The notes: generated by a model from the sequence alone, not told the origin. Counted from the stretch's first letter, positions 10,169 to 20,596 are shown. The stretch: 64,000 bases of DNA from Rhizorhapis sp. SPR117 (GCF_021742065.1 NZ_JAKKIE010000006.1:50353-114352), one strand, 5' to 3'. Translations and numbers: made by a program.

Positions 10169-10659
10169 GGTATGCGCTGTTCCGGATAGGAAATAGCCAA
10201 AACCTCATATTCCTTCTCGCCCACGGGCAAAGTTACCTTGCGTAAATCCCCGGTCGCCGCGCCACGCAACGCTCGCGATAGCGGCGCGTTCCCGCCGATC
10301 CTACCCGCCGAGGCATCTGTCTCATCATCGCCCACCAGAGTGACGATGCGCTGATTGTCATCCTCATCGGCAATCGTGACGGTCGCGCCGAAATAGACGC
10401 GGCTCTTGTCGGGCTGTTGCCCCGGATCGATGACCTTTGCCGCCTTCATTTTTTTCGATAGCCGCCGCAATTGCCCATCGATTTCCCGCATTCGCTTGCG
10501 GCCATAAAGATAGTCGCCATTTTCGCTGCGGTCGCCATTGCCTGCCGCCCAGCTTACGATTTCGACGATCTGGGGTCGTTCGACGGCGAACAGCCGCTCA
10601 TATTCGGCGCGTAATGCGGCAAAACCGGCGGGGCTTATATAATTGGGACGATTGTTCAA
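10165..10659 (-). CDS. greB: transcription elongation factor GreB-like
   Basis: 164 residues. The start is taken as the TTG at 10657-10659, which overlaps the slt stop (TTGA); this gives the normal Gre length and begins just before YISPAGFAALRAEYERLF, the typical N-terminal coiled-coil opening. ERPQIVEIVSWAAGNGDRSENGDYLYGRKRMREIDGQ matches the GreB coiled-coil tip with its acidic residues. Gre factors enter the RNA polymerase secondary channel and stimulate cleavage of backtracked RNA. No in-frame ATG exists in the right place; longer versions would run back into slt. Translational coupling to slt is likely. Confidence 0.85.
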   Translation of the reverse strand: MNNRPNYISPAGFAALRAEYERLFAVERPQIVEIVSWAAGNGDRSENGDYLYGRKRMREIDGQLRRLSKKMKAAKVIDPGQQPDKSRVYFGATVTIADEDDNQRIVTLVGDDETDASAGRIGGNAPLSRALRGAATGDLRKVTLPVGEKEYEVLAISYPEQRIP

Positions 10660-12674
10660 CCTGGCTTGTTCTTGCCAAGATAGCGGCTGAGCGGCGCCTT
10701 TGAGGTTGCCTGTGCCGTGCCGGGATTGAGGAGGTCGTAAACCACCGCGTTTTCCAATACGCGTTGAACATAATTCTTGGTTTCGTAGATCGGAATATTC
10801 TCGATCCACCAGAGCATGTCGACACTGGGCAGGCGCGGGTCGCCATTGGCGGCGATCCATTTGTTCACATTGCCCGGTCCGGCATTGTACGCGGCGACGG
10901 CCAGAGGATAGCTGCCGCCAAAATAGCGGAGCATCGACCGGAAATAGGTGCTGCCAAGCTGAATATTATAGCCGGGGTCCTGTGTCAGGGCGGATGGAGT
11001 ATAGGACAGGCCGATCTTGCCCGCAGTTTCGCGAGCGGTGGCGGGCATAAGCTGCATCAGGCCGCGTGCGCCTGCATGACTGACGGCCTGCCTGTCGAAC
11101 TGGCTCTCCTGCCGCGCGATGGCGTGGATCATCGTCCAGTCGGCCTGATAGCCGCTGGGGATGGAGATGCGCGGGAAACCGGCTTCGCTATAGGCCAGTT
11201 GTCCGTTCGCATTGGCGCGTCGTCCGGCCATCACGCCCAGATCGGGCCTGCCGATGGTCTTTGACAATTCGTCGGCCAATAAATGATCGGCGGGCGTGAT
11301 GGCGTTGTTGGCGATGGCGCGGACAAATTTGCTCTGATCCTGCCATTGGCCCTGTCGGCCCAGAACCCGTGCGGCCTGAACTACACCGCGATTGTAAAAG
11401 GCGGTGCGTTCCTCATTCGTGACCTGCACCAGCAGGACGGCAGCGGGGATGGGAATGTCGCGGCCCAGCCGTTCAAGCGCCAATTGCCCATAGAATTGGT
11501 CGGCGTAGGCGCTTGCTTGCCCCAACCATGTACTTGCCTGCGCTGTGTCGCCAGCCTCCTGAGCGGCGCGTCCCGCCCAGTAATAGCCCTTGGATACGGT
11601 TTGAGGCGACCGTGCGGCCTCGGCATAGCGCCGGAACATATCTGCGGCATCGCGCGGACGCTTGAGTTCATAATAAGCGGCGGTGCCTGCCAACCAGACA
11701 AGGCTGGTGTAATCATCGCGTTCGCCAATCGGCTGATCGCGGATATTGGTGCCCGGCATATAGGCGTCATCGACCCGGCTGGCGATGGCATAGGCGATCG
11801 ACCATTGACGATCATTGGCGGCGGCGCGGGCATTGGTGAGCAGCGCCTCATACCATTTTTCGGGATTGGCGGGCGGTGTCGTCACGACGGCCCGTTTGGC
11901 CAGCAGATCGCGCGCGGCCCAGCTGTTGCCCTGATCACGCAGCCACATCGCCTTGTCGGCGATATAGCCTGCATCTCTGGCGCCAGCGGCTTCGGCGGCC
12001 TGCATCTTCAATAATGCATCCGGGCTTTTACGGTCGAGCGCCAGCCGCGCCTCGAACACTGGTCTGCGAGCAGGGGACGTATAGGCGATTTGGCGGCCGG
12101 CGGCGCTGAGAGCATTGGCCCACAGCAGCGCGTCCATTCGCACGTCATGGTCGGCGGCGGTAAATGTGCGGCCAAACAGGCTCATCAGCCGTATTTCATC
12201 GTCAAGATTGAGCGCGCCGCCTCTCCACGCCCGTCGTGCCGCATCCTGCGCAGCCGACCCATCTCCGGACCGTCCGCTTGCCGATAGGGCGATGGCATAG
12301 CGCGCCCACCCGGTATTGGAGAGTGGCGGGTATTTGCTGAAATGGGCTATGACCTGAGAAGGGGAATAGCTGAGCGGATTGATCGCCTGTTCGGCGGTCT
12401 TGCGCATCCGCTCTTCCCCCGGCCAGCCCGGATGTCCCGTCAGAAAGCTCGCATAATCAAGGAAGCTCAGCGTGTCGCTCTGGCTTAATCGGCGCCACTC
12501 ATTAACCGCCGCTGTAACCTGTAACGGGTCTGGCTCCGGCGCGGCGATCGCTTTACGGACGCTTTGCCAGTCGGTTTGTGGTGCCTCCGGGGCTGCGGCC
12601 ATGCTGAATGACGTGCTGCCGACCAGGGCTGTTAAAAGTGCAATTCTTGATACCATGCTGGACATAATGCCCAT
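10656..12674 (-). CDS. slt: soluble lytic murein transglycosylase (SLT family)
   Basis: 672 residues. An N-terminal signal peptide (SRIALLTALVGSTSFSMA, cleavage near AAA) is followed by a long alpha-helical, TPR/U-shaped superhelical region and a C-terminal SLT domain of about 160 residues. The catalytic Glu lies in IARQESQFDRQAVSHAGARG, followed by LMQLMPATA and the AVAAYNAGPGNV motif. It cleaves the MurNAc-GlcNAc bond in peptidoglycan, forming 1,6-anhydro-MurNAc, in the periplasm. It is divergent from dapA across 103 bp and coupled downstream to greB. Confidence 0.93.
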   Translation of the reverse strand: MGIMSSMVSRIALLTALVGSTSFSMAAAPEAPQTDWQSVRKAIAAPEPDPLQVTAAVNEWRRLSQSDTLSFLDYASFLTGHPGWPGEERMRKTAEQAINPLSYSPSQVIAHFSKYPPLSNTGWARYAIALSASGRSGDGSAAQDAARRAWRGGALNLDDEIRLMSLFGRTFTAADHDVRMDALLWANALSAAGRQIAYTSPARRPVFEARLALDRKSPDALLKMQAAEAAGARDAGYIADKAMWLRDQGNSWAARDLLAKRAVVTTPPANPEKWYEALLTNARAAANDRQWSIAYAIASRVDDAYMPGTNIRDQPIGERDDYTSLVWLAGTAAYYELKRPRDAADMFRRYAEAARSPQTVSKGYYWAGRAAQEAGDTAQASTWLGQASAYADQFYGQLALERLGRDIPIPAAVLLVQVTNEERTAFYNRGVVQAARVLGRQGQWQDQSKFVRAIANNAITPADHLLADELSKTIGRPDLGVMAGRRANANGQLAYSEAGFPRISIPSGYQADWTMIHAIARQESQFDRQAVSHAGARGLMQLMPATARETAGKIGLSYTPSALTQDPGYNIQLGSTYFRSMLRYFGGSYPLAVAAYNAGPGNVNKWIAANGDPRLPSVDMLWWIENIPIYETKNYVQRVLENAVVYDLLNPGTAQATSKAPLSRYLGKNKPG

Positions 12675-12777
12675 TCGATCCTTATCAGGCGCTGAACGCC
12701 ACGCTATATAACAAGAATATTATCATCGCGTGTGTGTATTATGCCTTGTTGCAGCGCTGGATTGAAGGAGTTTTTTC

Positions 12778-13653
12778 ATGTTTTCAGGGTCGATACCGGC
12801 TCTGGTGACGCCTTTTCGCGATGGAAGGCTGGATGAGGGCGCTTTTCGGGCGCTCGTCGACTGGCAAATCTCCGAAAAAAGCGCTGCGCTTGTTCCCTGC
12901 GGCACCACCGGGGAAAGCGCCACCATGTCTATCGAAGAACATAATCGGGTCATTCATATCTGCGTAGAGCAGGCGGCAGGGCGCGTCCCCGTGATTGCGG
13001 GCTGTGGATCGAACGACACGATGACCGCAATGGCACATATGAAGGCGGCGCAAGCCGCTGGCGCTGATGCTGCGCTGGTGGTTGCGCCCTATTATAACAA
13101 GCCGAATCAGGAAGGCGTTTTCCAGCATTTCGCCTTTCTGGCTGAACGCAGCCCGCTTCCGATCGTCATGTATAATGTGCCATCGCGCACCATAACCGAC
13201 ATCAGTGTCGATGTGATGCGGCGATTACGCCAATATCCAACCATCGTCGGGGTCAAGGACGCGACCGGTAATTTGGGGCGAGTCACCGCACAGCGCCTTG
13301 CCTGCGGCAGCGACTTCTGCCAGCTTTCGGGCAATGATGAAACAGCGCTCGGGTTCGCTGCCATGGGCGGTGTGGGATGCATTTCCGTGAGCGCCAATGT
13401 CGCGCCGCGCCTGTGCGCCGAATTTCAGGCGGCTTGCGCCGGCGGGGATTGGGCCGGGGCGCTGGCATTGCAGGACCGCCTCTATCCATTGCACGATGCG
13501 TTGTTCAGCGACGCTTCACCCGGACCCGTAAAATATGCGCTGGGTCGCGTGCGGCCTGACATGCCGTGTGAAGTGCGGTTGCCCATTACCTGGCCGTCGG
13601 AGGCAAGCCGCGCTGCTGTCGATCGAGCATTGGATATTGCTGGATTGATTTGA
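12778..13653 (+). CDS. dapA: 4-hydroxy-tetrahydrodipicolinate synthase
   Basis: 291 residues, the standard length. It condenses pyruvate and aspartate semialdehyde, the first committed step to diaminopimelate and lysine. The Schiff-base lysine is Lys160 in [11 protein letters not shown], the proton-relay tyrosine is Tyr132 in YNVPSRT, and GTTGES near residue 43 binds pyruvate carboxylate. GAAGGAG lies before the ATG. The stop overlaps the smpB start (TGATG), so dapA and smpB are co-translated. Confidence 0.96.
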   Translation: MFSGSIPALVTPFRDGRLDEGAFRALVDWQISEKSAALVPCGTTGESATMSIEEHNRVIHICVEQAAGRVPVIAGCGSNDTMTAMAHMKAAQAAGADAALVVAPYYNKPNQEGVFQHFAFLAERSPLPIVMYNVPSRTITDISVDVMRRLRQYPTIVGVKDATGNLGRVTAQRLACGSDFCQLSGNDETALGFAAMGGVGCISVSANVAPRLCAEFQAACAGGDWAGALALQDRLYPLHDALFSDASPGPVKYALGRVRPDMPCEVRLPITWPSEASRAAVDRALDIAGLI

Positions 13654-14135
13654 TGGCCCGCCCGCGTCACGCAGAATTCGACAAGGTCAAGACCGTCGCC
13701 GAAAACCGGCGCGCGCGCTATGACTATTCGATAGAGCATGTCTATGAAGCGGGCCTTGTGCTGTCCGGCACCGAAGTGAAATCCTTGCGGTTTGGCGAAG
13801 GATCAATCGCCGAAAGCTATGCTGAGGTGAAGGGGGGAGAGGTTTGGCTGGTTAACAGCAACATCCCCGAATTCAGCCACGGCAACCGCTATAATCATGA
13901 ACCCAAAAGGCTTCGCAAGCTGTTGTTGAGTCAGCGTGAGATAGCGAAAATGCATGGGGCAGTCGCACGGCAGGGCATGACTCTGGTGCCGCTCTCCATT
14001 TATTTCAACAGCCGTGGCCGGGCCAAAATCGAACTGGCGCTGGCCAAGGGTAAAAAAACGCATGACAAACGCGAAACCGAGAAGGAGCGGGATTGGAAGC
14101 GCGAACAGGGTCGATTGATGCGGGAGCGGGGCTGA
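13653..14135 (+). CDS. smpB: SsrA-binding protein SmpB
   Basis: 160 residues from the ATG at 13653 that overlaps the dapA stop by one base; a TTG one codon earlier is an alternative. The fold is clear from [32 protein letters not shown], the [13 protein letters not shown] segment and the basic C-terminal tail [19 protein letters not shown] that enters the ribosomal A-site path. It delivers tmRNA to stalled ribosomes. The tmRNA gene itself was not seen in this window. Confidence 0.96.
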   Translation: MARPRHAEFDKVKTVAENRRARYDYSIEHVYEAGLVLSGTEVKSLRFGEGSIAESYAEVKGGEVWLVNSNIPEFSHGNRYNHEPKRLRKLLLSQREIAKMHGAVARQGMTLVPLSIYFNSRGRAKIELALAKGKKTHDKRETEKERDWKREQGRLMRERG

Positions 14136-14140
14136 TTCGG

Positions 14141-14692
14141 ATGCCGCCGAAAAAGAACTGGGTTGCCCGGAATCTTCCGACACAGGAAGCGATGCGAAGG
14201 AACCGTTTTATCGCACCCTTTGCCAGCCGGGTGCTGGCGCCTGAATTGTGGCGGTTTACGCGCCGATCGGTGCCGCGCGGTGTGGCGCTGGGCGCGATTG
14301 TCGGCATCATCGTTCCTTTCGCGCAGATCGCGGCGGCGGCGTTCCTGGCGCTTAGTTGCCGGGCGAATGTCCCGGTGGCAGCGCTCACCACCTTCATCAC
14401 CAATCCGATCACGACGCCGTTAATCTGGGTCGTCGCTTACAAGGTCGGACAATGGATACTGCATCTGGACGCCATGACTTACGGCCAGCCACTCAATACG
14501 CAGGTGCGCAGCGGTGATCCGGGCACCTGGCTGCAATGGTTTACCGGCGCAGTTCCAGTCACCGCTTTTGGCCTCCTCGTGCTGGCAGCGATTTTTGGTG
14601 GGCTGGGCTATCTGGTGGCAGGCTGGGGCTGGGAGGCATGGATTGCGCGGAAATGGCGTAGAAGGCATCGTCATAAAAGGACGGGGGCCTGA
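14141..14692 (+). CDS. DUF2062 membrane protein
   Basis: 183 residues starting at the ATG 5 bp after smpB. Earlier in-frame starts lie inside smpB and give a non-homologous N-terminus. Two or three membrane segments are visible: VALGAIVGIIVPFAQIAAAAFLAL, the LTTFITNPITTPLIWVVAYKVG region, and FGLLVLAAIFGGLGYLVAG. The NPITTPLIW motif is the DUF2062 signature. Function unknown; in proteobacteria it is often fused or adjacent to glycosyltransferases, but not here. The C-terminus is very basic. Confidence 0.8.
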   Translation: MPPKKNWVARNLPTQEAMRRNRFIAPFASRVLAPELWRFTRRSVPRGVALGAIVGIIVPFAQIAAAAFLALSCRANVPVAALTTFITNPITTPLIWVVAYKVGQWILHLDAMTYGQPLNTQVRSGDPGTWLQWFTGAVPVTAFGLLVLAAIFGGLGYLVAGWGWEAWIARKWRRRHRHKRTGA

Positions 14693-14778
14693 AAGGCTGA
14701 GGTATAAAAGAACGGGTGCGCATTCGGGCCATGTCGGATATTCAGCTACGGCCCAAATTTTTGGCGGAAAGGTAATCT

Positions 14779-17175
14779 GTGCCGACGCAGGCCGTGCTGC
14801 ATAATAATGACGATGTAGCGATGCTGGCAGGGCAGGTTTCGCTGCGCGGTCTGATCCCTCTGATTGCCGCGACGGCCGTTCTGACGGCTGGTCTTCTTTA
14901 CTGGATAATCGGAGAGCCCGCGTTTGCAGCCGGTTTCGCGGCCGCCATTCTGGGGATCGCGGGCCTTGCCATCTATTTCAGGCGGCTGTTTCCGCCAGCG
15001 CCATTGGTGCATGGGGTGTTGCCGGACTGGACCATCGCGCGCGCGGCGGCGGACAGTTCCAATGTCGCCATTGCCGTTACCGATCGTGCGGGGCGGCTGG
15101 TCTGCGCCAGTGACCTTTTCGGCAACTGGTTTGAAGGATTTCCTACCCCGCCAGCTATTGGGGTGGAGGGAAATGCTGCCGACAAGCTGGGGACCGCGGG
15201 CCGTGCTGCCTGGCGCGACGGCGTAGGGCGGATCAATGGACTTGCAAAAGGCGCGCTGAAATTCGATGTGGAAATCACCCGCACCGGCCGATCGGAGGAT
15301 TATCTGCTCTGGCGTTTCATGCCGGTCAAGCAGGCCAACATCATCGACGATTATATGAAATTGCTGCTGGGTGAACCGGGGCGGCAGTTCACCGACGCAG
15401 GCATCATGGGTGCGCTGATCGGCGGGGAAGGGCGGATCAGGGCGGCCAATCCTGCGTTCCTTTTGCGCGCGACCGGGCGTCATGATGCGACGATCACAGG
15501 GCGCGATTTTGCGTCCTTCATGCGTGTGGATGCCAAGGGGCGCGTCTTTTTTGCGCGGGAAGAGCGCAGCGCCATCCCCATACGTCTGTTGCAGATTCCC
15601 GTGCGGCGGGATCGTCCCGACGGACCGATGCTGCTTTTGATGCTCGACGAACAGGCCGGCGGCGGCGATGGCGGCAGTGCGCTTTCCTATATTGAAACGC
15701 TGCTGTCGTTGCTGCCTTTTGGTCTTGCCATGGCGGATCGGGAGGGGCGCTTCCTGTTCATCAACAATGCTTTTGCCCGTGCCGTCGGGGTCAAGGACGG
15801 CGAAAAGCCTTCCTATCCCGGCGATCTTGTCGTGCGCGAAGACCAGTCTGCGGTGGCCGATTCCATCCGTCGCTATGCTGTGGGACAACAGCTTTCGGGC
15901 GACATAGCCGTGCGTATGCGCAACCAGCCCGATGAGCCGGTTGCGCTCAGCCTTGCCGGTGTTCGCGGACTTGGCGAGGCGGCTGTGCTGCTCAGCCTGA
16001 AGGACAATAGCGAAGAATCAAAATTGAAGCGGCAGGTGGCCCAGGCAACCAAGATGCAGGCGGTTGGTCAGCTTGCGGGCGGTGTCGCGCATGATTTCAA
16101 CAATATCCTGACCGCGATCATCGGCCATTGTGACTTGATGATGATGCGCCATACGCCGGGCGACAGCGATTATGACGACATTCAACAGATCAAGGGCAAC
16201 AGCAATCGTGCCGCCGCACTGACCCGCCAATTGCTCGCTTTTTCGCGGCAACAGACGCTGCGTCCGCAGATCCTGCAATTGCCTGACATCATTTCGGAAG
16301 TTTCCAACCTGTTAAAGCGCCTGATGGGTGAAACCGTGACTCTGGAGGTCAATCATGGCCGCAATCTGGGCGCGGTGCGGGCCGATCCGGGACAGTTGGA
16401 ACAAGTGATCGTCAACCTTGCCGTCAATGCTCGCGACGCCATGCCCACGGGTGGACGCCTGTTCATTCAAACCTATGGCGTGACCGCAGGCCAGGTGCGC
16501 GAAATGCGCAGTGATATTCTGCCCGTTGGGGATTATACGGCGCTTCGTGTCACAGATACCGGGACCGGCATTCCGCCCGACATGCTTAACAAGGTTTTCG
16601 AACCGTTCTTCACGACCAAGGAAGTCGGCAAAGGGACCGGTCTTGGCCTTTCCACCGTTTACGGCATCGTCAAACAGTCAGGCGGTTTCATTTTCGCGGA
16701 ATCGGAAGTGGGCAGGGGAACCAGCTTCATTATTTATCTGCCTGTCTATTCGGCCCCAGCCGCTGCGCCGGCGGTCAAAACGCCCGCAGAGAAGAAGAGC
16801 GATATTTGGGGCACTGGCACGATTTTGCTGGTTGAGGACGAAGACATGGTTCGTTCCGTTGCGGAACGGGCACTCTCGCGGCAAGGGTACACGGTTTTGA
16901 CCGCAACTGATGGTGAAGAGGCACTGGAGGTGCTTGGCCGGGGCGAGGCGATCGACCTTATGATTTCCGATGTGGTCATGCCCAATATGGACGGTCCGAC
17001 CATGGTGCGTCAGGCGCGGAAGTCCTTTCCAGAGCTGCCGGTGCTGTTCATGTCGGGCTATGCTGAAGAGCAATTGCGCAAATCGATTGATATTGACAAT
17101 GTGTCGTTCCTCCCCAAGCCCTTCTCCGTTACCCAATTGGCGGAAGCCGCGCGGGATGCCTTGGGAAAAAAATAG
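14779..17175 (+). CDS. cckA: CckA-like hybrid sensor histidine kinase
   Basis: 798 residues with a GTG start. Order: two N-terminal membrane helices (residues about 20-65), PAS-like sensor regions (about 80-400), a HisKA domain with His438 in [12 protein letters not shown], a HATPase domain ([18 protein letters not shown] as G2 box) and a C-terminal receiver with Asp731 in [12 protein letters not shown]. The HDFNN box and this architecture are typical of CckA, which through ChpT phosphorylates CtrA and CpdR in alphaproteobacterial cell-cycle control. ChpT and CtrA are not in the window; divK at the other end may feed into the same pathway. Confidence 0.88.
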   Translation: MPTQAVLHNNDDVAMLAGQVSLRGLIPLIAATAVLTAGLLYWIIGEPAFAAGFAAAILGIAGLAIYFRRLFPPAPLVHGVLPDWTIARAAADSSNVAIAVTDRAGRLVCASDLFGNWFEGFPTPPAIGVEGNAADKLGTAGRAAWRDGVGRINGLAKGALKFDVEITRTGRSEDYLLWRFMPVKQANIIDDYMKLLLGEPGRQFTDAGIMGALIGGEGRIRAANPAFLLRATGRHDATITGRDFASFMRVDAKGRVFFAREERSAIPIRLLQIPVRRDRPDGPMLLLMLDEQAGGGDGGSALSYIETLLSLLPFGLAMADREGRFLFINNAFARAVGVKDGEKPSYPGDLVVREDQSAVADSIRRYAVGQQLSGDIAVRMRNQPDEPVALSLAGVRGLGEAAVLLSLKDNSEESKLKRQVAQATKMQAVGQLAGGVAHDFNNILTAIIGHCDLMMMRHTPGDSDYDDIQQIKGNSNRAAALTRQLLAFSRQQTLRPQILQLPDIISEVSNLLKRLMGETVTLEVNHGRNLGAVRADPGQLEQVIVNLAVNARDAMPTGGRLFIQTYGVTAGQVREMRSDILPVGDYTALRVTDTGTGIPPDMLNKVFEPFFTTKEVGKGTGLGLSTVYGIVKQSGGFIFAESEVGRGTSFIIYLPVYSAPAAAPAVKTPAEKKSDIWGTGTILLVEDEDMVRSVAERALSRQGYTVLTATDGEEALEVLGRGEAIDLMISDVVMPNMDGPTMVRQARKSFPELPVLFMSGYAEEQLRKSIDIDNVSFLPKPFSVTQLAEAARDALGKK

Positions 17176-17209
17176 ACGATCTGGACTGAATGATTGTGGA
17201 TAGAGTGTA

Positions 17210-17569
17210 ATGCCGGAACGAAAGACAATATTCATTGTCGAAGATGAACCGATGATCGGACTGATGCTGGAGGATTTTCTGGAGAGTCTGGGCTATGGTT
17301 TGTCCGGTCTCGCCGATACGCTGGAATCGGGCTGTTCAGCCGCGCGCGCGGGGGGCTTTGATGCGGCCATACTCGATTGCAATCTGCACGGGGACAAAGT
17401 TTGGCCCGTTGCCGAAGTGCTGATCGAAAAGAATGTGCCTTTCCTTTTTGCCACCGGCGGCAGCTCAGATGATATCCCGGCGCATTTCACCGCTTGCCCG
17501 ACTTTGGAAAAGCCCTTCACGATGGCGAATGTGGAAAGCGCCTTGCAGCAGCTTTTCCCTGACGAATAA
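17210..17569 (+). CDS. single-domain response regulator
   Basis: 119 residues, a lone receiver domain. Acidic pocket VEDEP at residues 10-14, phosphoacceptor Asp56 in AILDCNLHG, and the conserved Lys in LEKPF near the C-terminus. It lies 34 bp after cckA on the same strand, so co-expression is likely. There is no output domain, so it must act on a partner or as a phosphate sink. Not enough is visible to call it CpdR; the surface sequence differs from DivK further along in this window. Confidence 0.8.
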   Translation: MPERKTIFIVEDEPMIGLMLEDFLESLGYGLSGLADTLESGCSAARAGGFDAAILDCNLHGDKVWPVAEVLIEKNVPFLFATGGSSDDIPAHFTACPTLEKPFTMANVESALQQLFPDE

Positions 17570-17575
17570 AAATTC

Positions 17576-17590
17576 GTTCCCCTATTGTTC
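17576..17590 (+). promoter_or_regulatory. LexA (SOS) box upstream of recA
   Basis: GTTC at 17576-17579, seven bases, GTTC at 17587-17590: an exact match to the alphaproteobacterial LexA operator GTTC-N7-GTTC. It lies 75-89 bp before the recA ATG, where it would block the promoter. Confidence 0.9.
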
Positions 17591-17664
17591 CAACAGAACA
17601 AATGCGGTACATGGCAGTCACGCGTTGATTGGAACGCGCGATCAACCTACGAGGGACCGGGGCT

Positions 17665-18741
17665 ATGGCCGCACAGCTGAAACTTATCGATTCCGAGGAC
17701 AAAAAAGCCAATATGGATAGACAAAAAGCTCTCGAAGCCGCCTTGTCGCAGATTGATCGCGCTTTTGGCAAAGGCTCTGCCATGAAGTTGGGCAGCCGTG
17801 AAAAAATGGAGGTCGAATCGATTTCTTCCGGTTCGCTGGGTCTGGACATTGCGTTAGGCATTGGCGGTTTACCGCGCGGACGCGTTATTGAAATCTACGG
17901 CCCGGAAAGTTCGGGCAAGACCACATTGGCCCTGCACGCCATTGCCGAGGCGCAGAAGACCGGCGGCACGGCTGCGTTTGTCGACGCCGAACATGCGCTT
18001 GACCCCATTTATGCCAGGAAGCTGGGCGTAGACATCAATGAACTGATTGTATCGCAACCCGATACCGGCGAACAGGCACTGGAAATTGTCGATACGCTGG
18101 TCCGTTCCAACGCCATCGATGTGTTGGTCATCGATTCGGTCGCCGCTCTTGTTCCGCGTGCGGAAATCGAGGGTGAGATGGGCGATAGTCATGTCGGTCT
18201 GCAGGCTCGGTTGATGTCGCAGGCATTGCGCAAACTGACCGGCTCGATCAGCCGTTCGCGTTGTATGGTGATTTTCATCAATCAGGTCCGTATGAAAATC
18301 GGCGTGATGTACGGCAACCCGGAAACCACGACGGGCGGCAACGCGCTTAAATTTTATGCTTCGGTTCGCCTCGACATTCGTCGTACCGGTCAGATCAAGG
18401 ATCGTGACGATATCGTTGGCAACACGACACGCGTCAAAGTGGTGAAGAACAAGGTGGCGCCGCCATTCAAGCAAGTCGAATTCGACATCATGTATGGTGA
18501 GGGCATTTCCAAAATTGGCGAGATTCTCGATCTTGGCGTCAAGGCGGGCATCGTCGAAAAATCCGGTGCCTGGTTCAGCTATGATTCGGTCCGCATTGGT
18601 CAGGGCCGTGAAAATGCGAAGACATTCCTGAAGGAAAATACCGAGCTTGCGGAAAAGCTCGAAAAGGCGATCCGCGGCAAAACCGAAAGCGTTGCCGAAG
18701 CCTTGATGACCGGTCCCGATGCGGATGACGAAGCCGAATAA
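17665..18741 (+). CDS. recA: recombinase A
   Basis: 358 residues from the ATG at 17665; an upstream in-frame ATG at 17629 would add 12 atypical residues. Walker A is GPESSGKTT (residues about 75-83), the [11 protein letters not shown] segment and Walker [11 protein letters not shown] follow, then the L2 DNA-binding loop with [10 protein letters not shown]. It forms filaments on single-stranded DNA, drives strand exchange and triggers LexA self-cleavage. A canonical SOS box lies upstream and an intrinsic terminator downstream, so it is a self-contained unit. Confidence 0.98.
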   Translation: MAAQLKLIDSEDKKANMDRQKALEAALSQIDRAFGKGSAMKLGSREKMEVESISSGSLGLDIALGIGGLPRGRVIEIYGPESSGKTTLALHAIAEAQKTGGTAAFVDAEHALDPIYARKLGVDINELIVSQPDTGEQALEIVDTLVRSNAIDVLVIDSVAALVPRAEIEGEMGDSHVGLQARLMSQALRKLTGSISRSRCMVIFINQVRMKIGVMYGNPETTTGGNALKFYASVRLDIRRTGQIKDRDDIVGNTTRVKVVKNKVAPPFKQVEFDIMYGEGISKIGEILDLGVKAGIVEKSGAWFSYDSVRIGQGRENAKTFLKENTELAEKLEKAIRGKTESVAEALMTGPDADDEAE

Positions 18742-18766
18742 TTCGTCAGTCACGCGTCAAAACATG

Positions 18767-18817
18767 AAAAGGTCCGTCGCACGGGAGTTCGCATCCTGAT
18801 CGGCGGACCTTTTGTTT
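18767..18817 (+). terminator. rho-independent terminator of recA
   Basis: Arms AAAAGGTCCG (18767-18776) and CGGACCTTTT (18804-18813), followed by a T-rich tail TTTGTTTT. It begins 25 bp after the recA stop. Confidence 0.8.
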
Positions 18818-18839
18818 TGCTATTCTGTCTGGTGTCCTT

Positions 18840-19001
18840 TGGGGGATTGAAAAAAATTCGACGATTCAGTCGTTGCGTGATGCAGATCACAGCATTGCCG
18901 GAGGAATATGGTAAATATCCGCTTGCGACCCGAGGGACGGAGAGTTTGACTCCAAGTCCTGACTACTGGCCCGGCGGACTATGTTCGCCGGGTCTTCTTT
19001 T
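18840..19001 (+). other. recA-glnA intergenic region with a terminator-ended RNA candidate
   Basis: This part of the 440-bp recA-glnA gap has no credible gene. It ends in a strong plus-strand hairpin, CCCGGCG (18970-18976) with CGCCGGG (18986-18992) and TCTTCTTTT after it. Since recA already has its own terminator upstream, a second terminator suggests a short independent transcript. No convincing promoter was found and the sequence matched no RNA family I know. Confidence 0.35.
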
Positions 19002-19032
19002 GCAGGTTTTGTTGCGGGCGGACCGTAAAGCA

Positions 19033-19067
19033 AAAGGGCCCGGATTGCTCCAGGCCCTTTCGTTTGT
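19033..19067. terminator. inverted repeat, probably the glnA-side bidirectional terminator
   Basis: AAAGGGCC (19033-19040) pairs with GGCCCTTT (19053-19060). Plus-strand tail CGTTTGTCTT is T-rich; on the minus strand the stem is followed by TTGCTTTACGG, weaker. It lies between plus-strand transcripts and the 3' end of minus-strand glnA. Confidence 0.55.
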
Positions 19068-19125
19068 CTTGGAGCGGGCAGCGTGAAATCTGAATCACCC
19101 CGCCCGCTCTATGTTTTTGTTGTCA

Positions 19126-19175
19126 CATCGTTTACTACGGAAAACCGGTTCCCACTTTTCCGCACGATGCTCTAG
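19126..19175. repeat. alphaproteobacterial palindromic intergenic repeat
   Basis: Arms CATCGT (19126-19131) and ACGATG (19164-19169) enclose GGAAAACCGGTTCCCACTTTTCC. On the minus strand it reads GGAAAAGTGGGAACCGGTTTTCC, a core I know as a widespread short palindromic repeat in Rhizobiales and relatives. It sits 9 bp from the glnA stop and may act as its 3' structure. Confidence 0.55.
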
Positions 19176-19183
19176 CTGATGGA

Positions 19184-20596
19184 TCAGCTGCTGTAGTACA
19201 TGTCGAATTCGACCGGGCTGGGGGTCATTTCCCAACGCGCGACATCTTCATACTTCAATTCGATATAGGCTTCGATCTGATCCTTGGTGAACACATCGCC
19301 CTTGATCAGATAATCATGATCCGCAGCCAGTGATTCCAGTGCTTCGCGCAATGATCCGCACACGGTTGGCACCTGGCTCAATTCTTCAGGCGGCAGGTCG
19401 TACAGATTCTTGTCCATGGCCTCGCCCGGATGAAGCTTGTTCTGGATGCCGTCCAGACCAGCCATGGTCAGCGCCGAATAGCATAGATACGGGTTGGCCA
19501 TCGCATCGGGGAAACGCACTTCGACGCGCTTGGCCTTTGAGCCGGTGCCATAAGGAATGCGGCAGGAGGCCGAACGGTTGCGGGCTGAATAGGCCAGAAG
19601 CACGGGTGCCTCATAGCCCGGAACCAGCCGCTTGTAGCTGTTGGTCGACGGATTGGTGAAGGCATTGAGCGACTTCGCATGCTTGATAATGCCGCCGATG
19701 AAATACAGGCACATATCGGACAGTCCGGCATAGCCGTTGCCTGCGAACGAGGGCTCCTTGCCATTCCAGATCGACAGGTGGGTGTGCATGCCCGAACCAT
19801 TATCTTCCTTGATCGGCTTGGGCATGAAGGTTGCGGTCTTGCCATAGGCCTGCGCCACCATGTGCACGACATATTTGTAGATCTGCATGCGATCGGCGGT
19901 GGTGGTCAATGTGCCAAAAGTCAGGCCGAGTTCGTGCTGAGCCGCGGCGACTTCATGGTGGTGCTTGTCGCAGGGCAGGCCCATTTCAAGCATGGTGGAA
20001 ACCATTTCGCCGCGAATGTCCATGCAGCTGTCGACCGGCGCGACCGGGAAATAACCGCCCTTGGCGCGGGGGCGGTGGGCCAGATTGCCGCCTTCGTAGG
20101 ATTTGCCGGTGTTGGTCGGCAATTCGATGTCGTCGATCGCGTAATAGCTGGTTGAATAGCTGGTTTCGAACTTCACGTCATCAAACATGAAGAATTCCGC
20201 TTCCGGGCCGATATAGACGGTATCGCCAATGCCGGTGGTCTTGAGATAGGCTTCGACGCGTTTTGCCGTAGAGCGCGGATCGCGGGAATACAGTTCGCCG
20301 GTGGATGGTTCAACGATGTCGCAGAACAGGATCATCATTGGCGTCGCGCTGAACGGGTCGAAATAGACGGCGTCCAGATCGGGTTTCAGGATCATGTCGG
20401 ATTCGTTGATCGCCTTCCAGCCTTCGATGGACGAGCCATCGAACATGAAGCCATCGGCCAGTTCGTCTTCGCCCACGACGACGGAACACATGGTCAGATG
20501 CTGCCACTTTCCCTTGGGATCAGTGAAGCGCAGATCGATCCACTCGACTTCCTTTTCCGCGATCATTTTCAGAATATCTTTGGGCGTATTCGCCAT
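19184..20596 (-). CDS. glnA: glutamine synthetase type I
   Basis: 470 residues, the GSI length. It makes glutamine from glutamate, ammonia and ATP. Visible blocks: [11 protein letters not shown], the metal-site [10 protein letters not shown] and [38 protein letters not shown] and the adenylylation loop [10 protein letters not shown], whose Tyr is modified by GlnE in the family. AAGGAAGGT precedes the ATG. It lies 107 bp after glnB on the same strand, forming the classical PII-GS operon. Confidence 0.98.
   Translation of the reverse strand: MANTPKDILKMIAEKEVEWIDLRFTDPKGKWQHLTMCSVVVGEDELADGFMFDGSSIEGWKAINESDMILKPDLDAVYFDPFSATPMMILFCDIVEPSTGELYSRDPRSTAKRVEAYLKTTGIGDTVYIGPEAEFFMFDDVKFETSYSTSYYAIDDIELPTNTGKSYEGGNLAHRPRAKGGYFPVAPVDSCMDIRGEMVSTMLEMGLPCDKHHHEVAAAQHELGLTFGTLTTTADRMQIYKYVVHMVAQAYGKTATFMPKPIKEDNGSGMHTHLSIWNGKEPSFAGNGYAGLSDMCLYFIGGIIKHAKSLNAFTNPSTNSYKRLVPGYEAPVLLAYSARNRSASCRIPYGTGSKAKRVEVRFPDAMANPYLCYSALTMAGLDGIQNKLHPGEAMDKNLYDLPPEELSQVPTVCGSLREALESLAADHDYLIKGDVFTKDQIEAYIELKYEDVARWEMTPSPVEFDMYYSS

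Noticed and set aside
14746..15888. 380-codon frame antisense to the CckA-like kinase
   Set aside because: Shadow frame, low-complexity His/Arg/Gly composition, no family.
18908..18949. 13-codon ORF after GGAGGA in the recA-glnA gap
   Set aside because: Only 2 bases between the GGAGGA and the ATG, and no downstream plus-strand gene for it to control.
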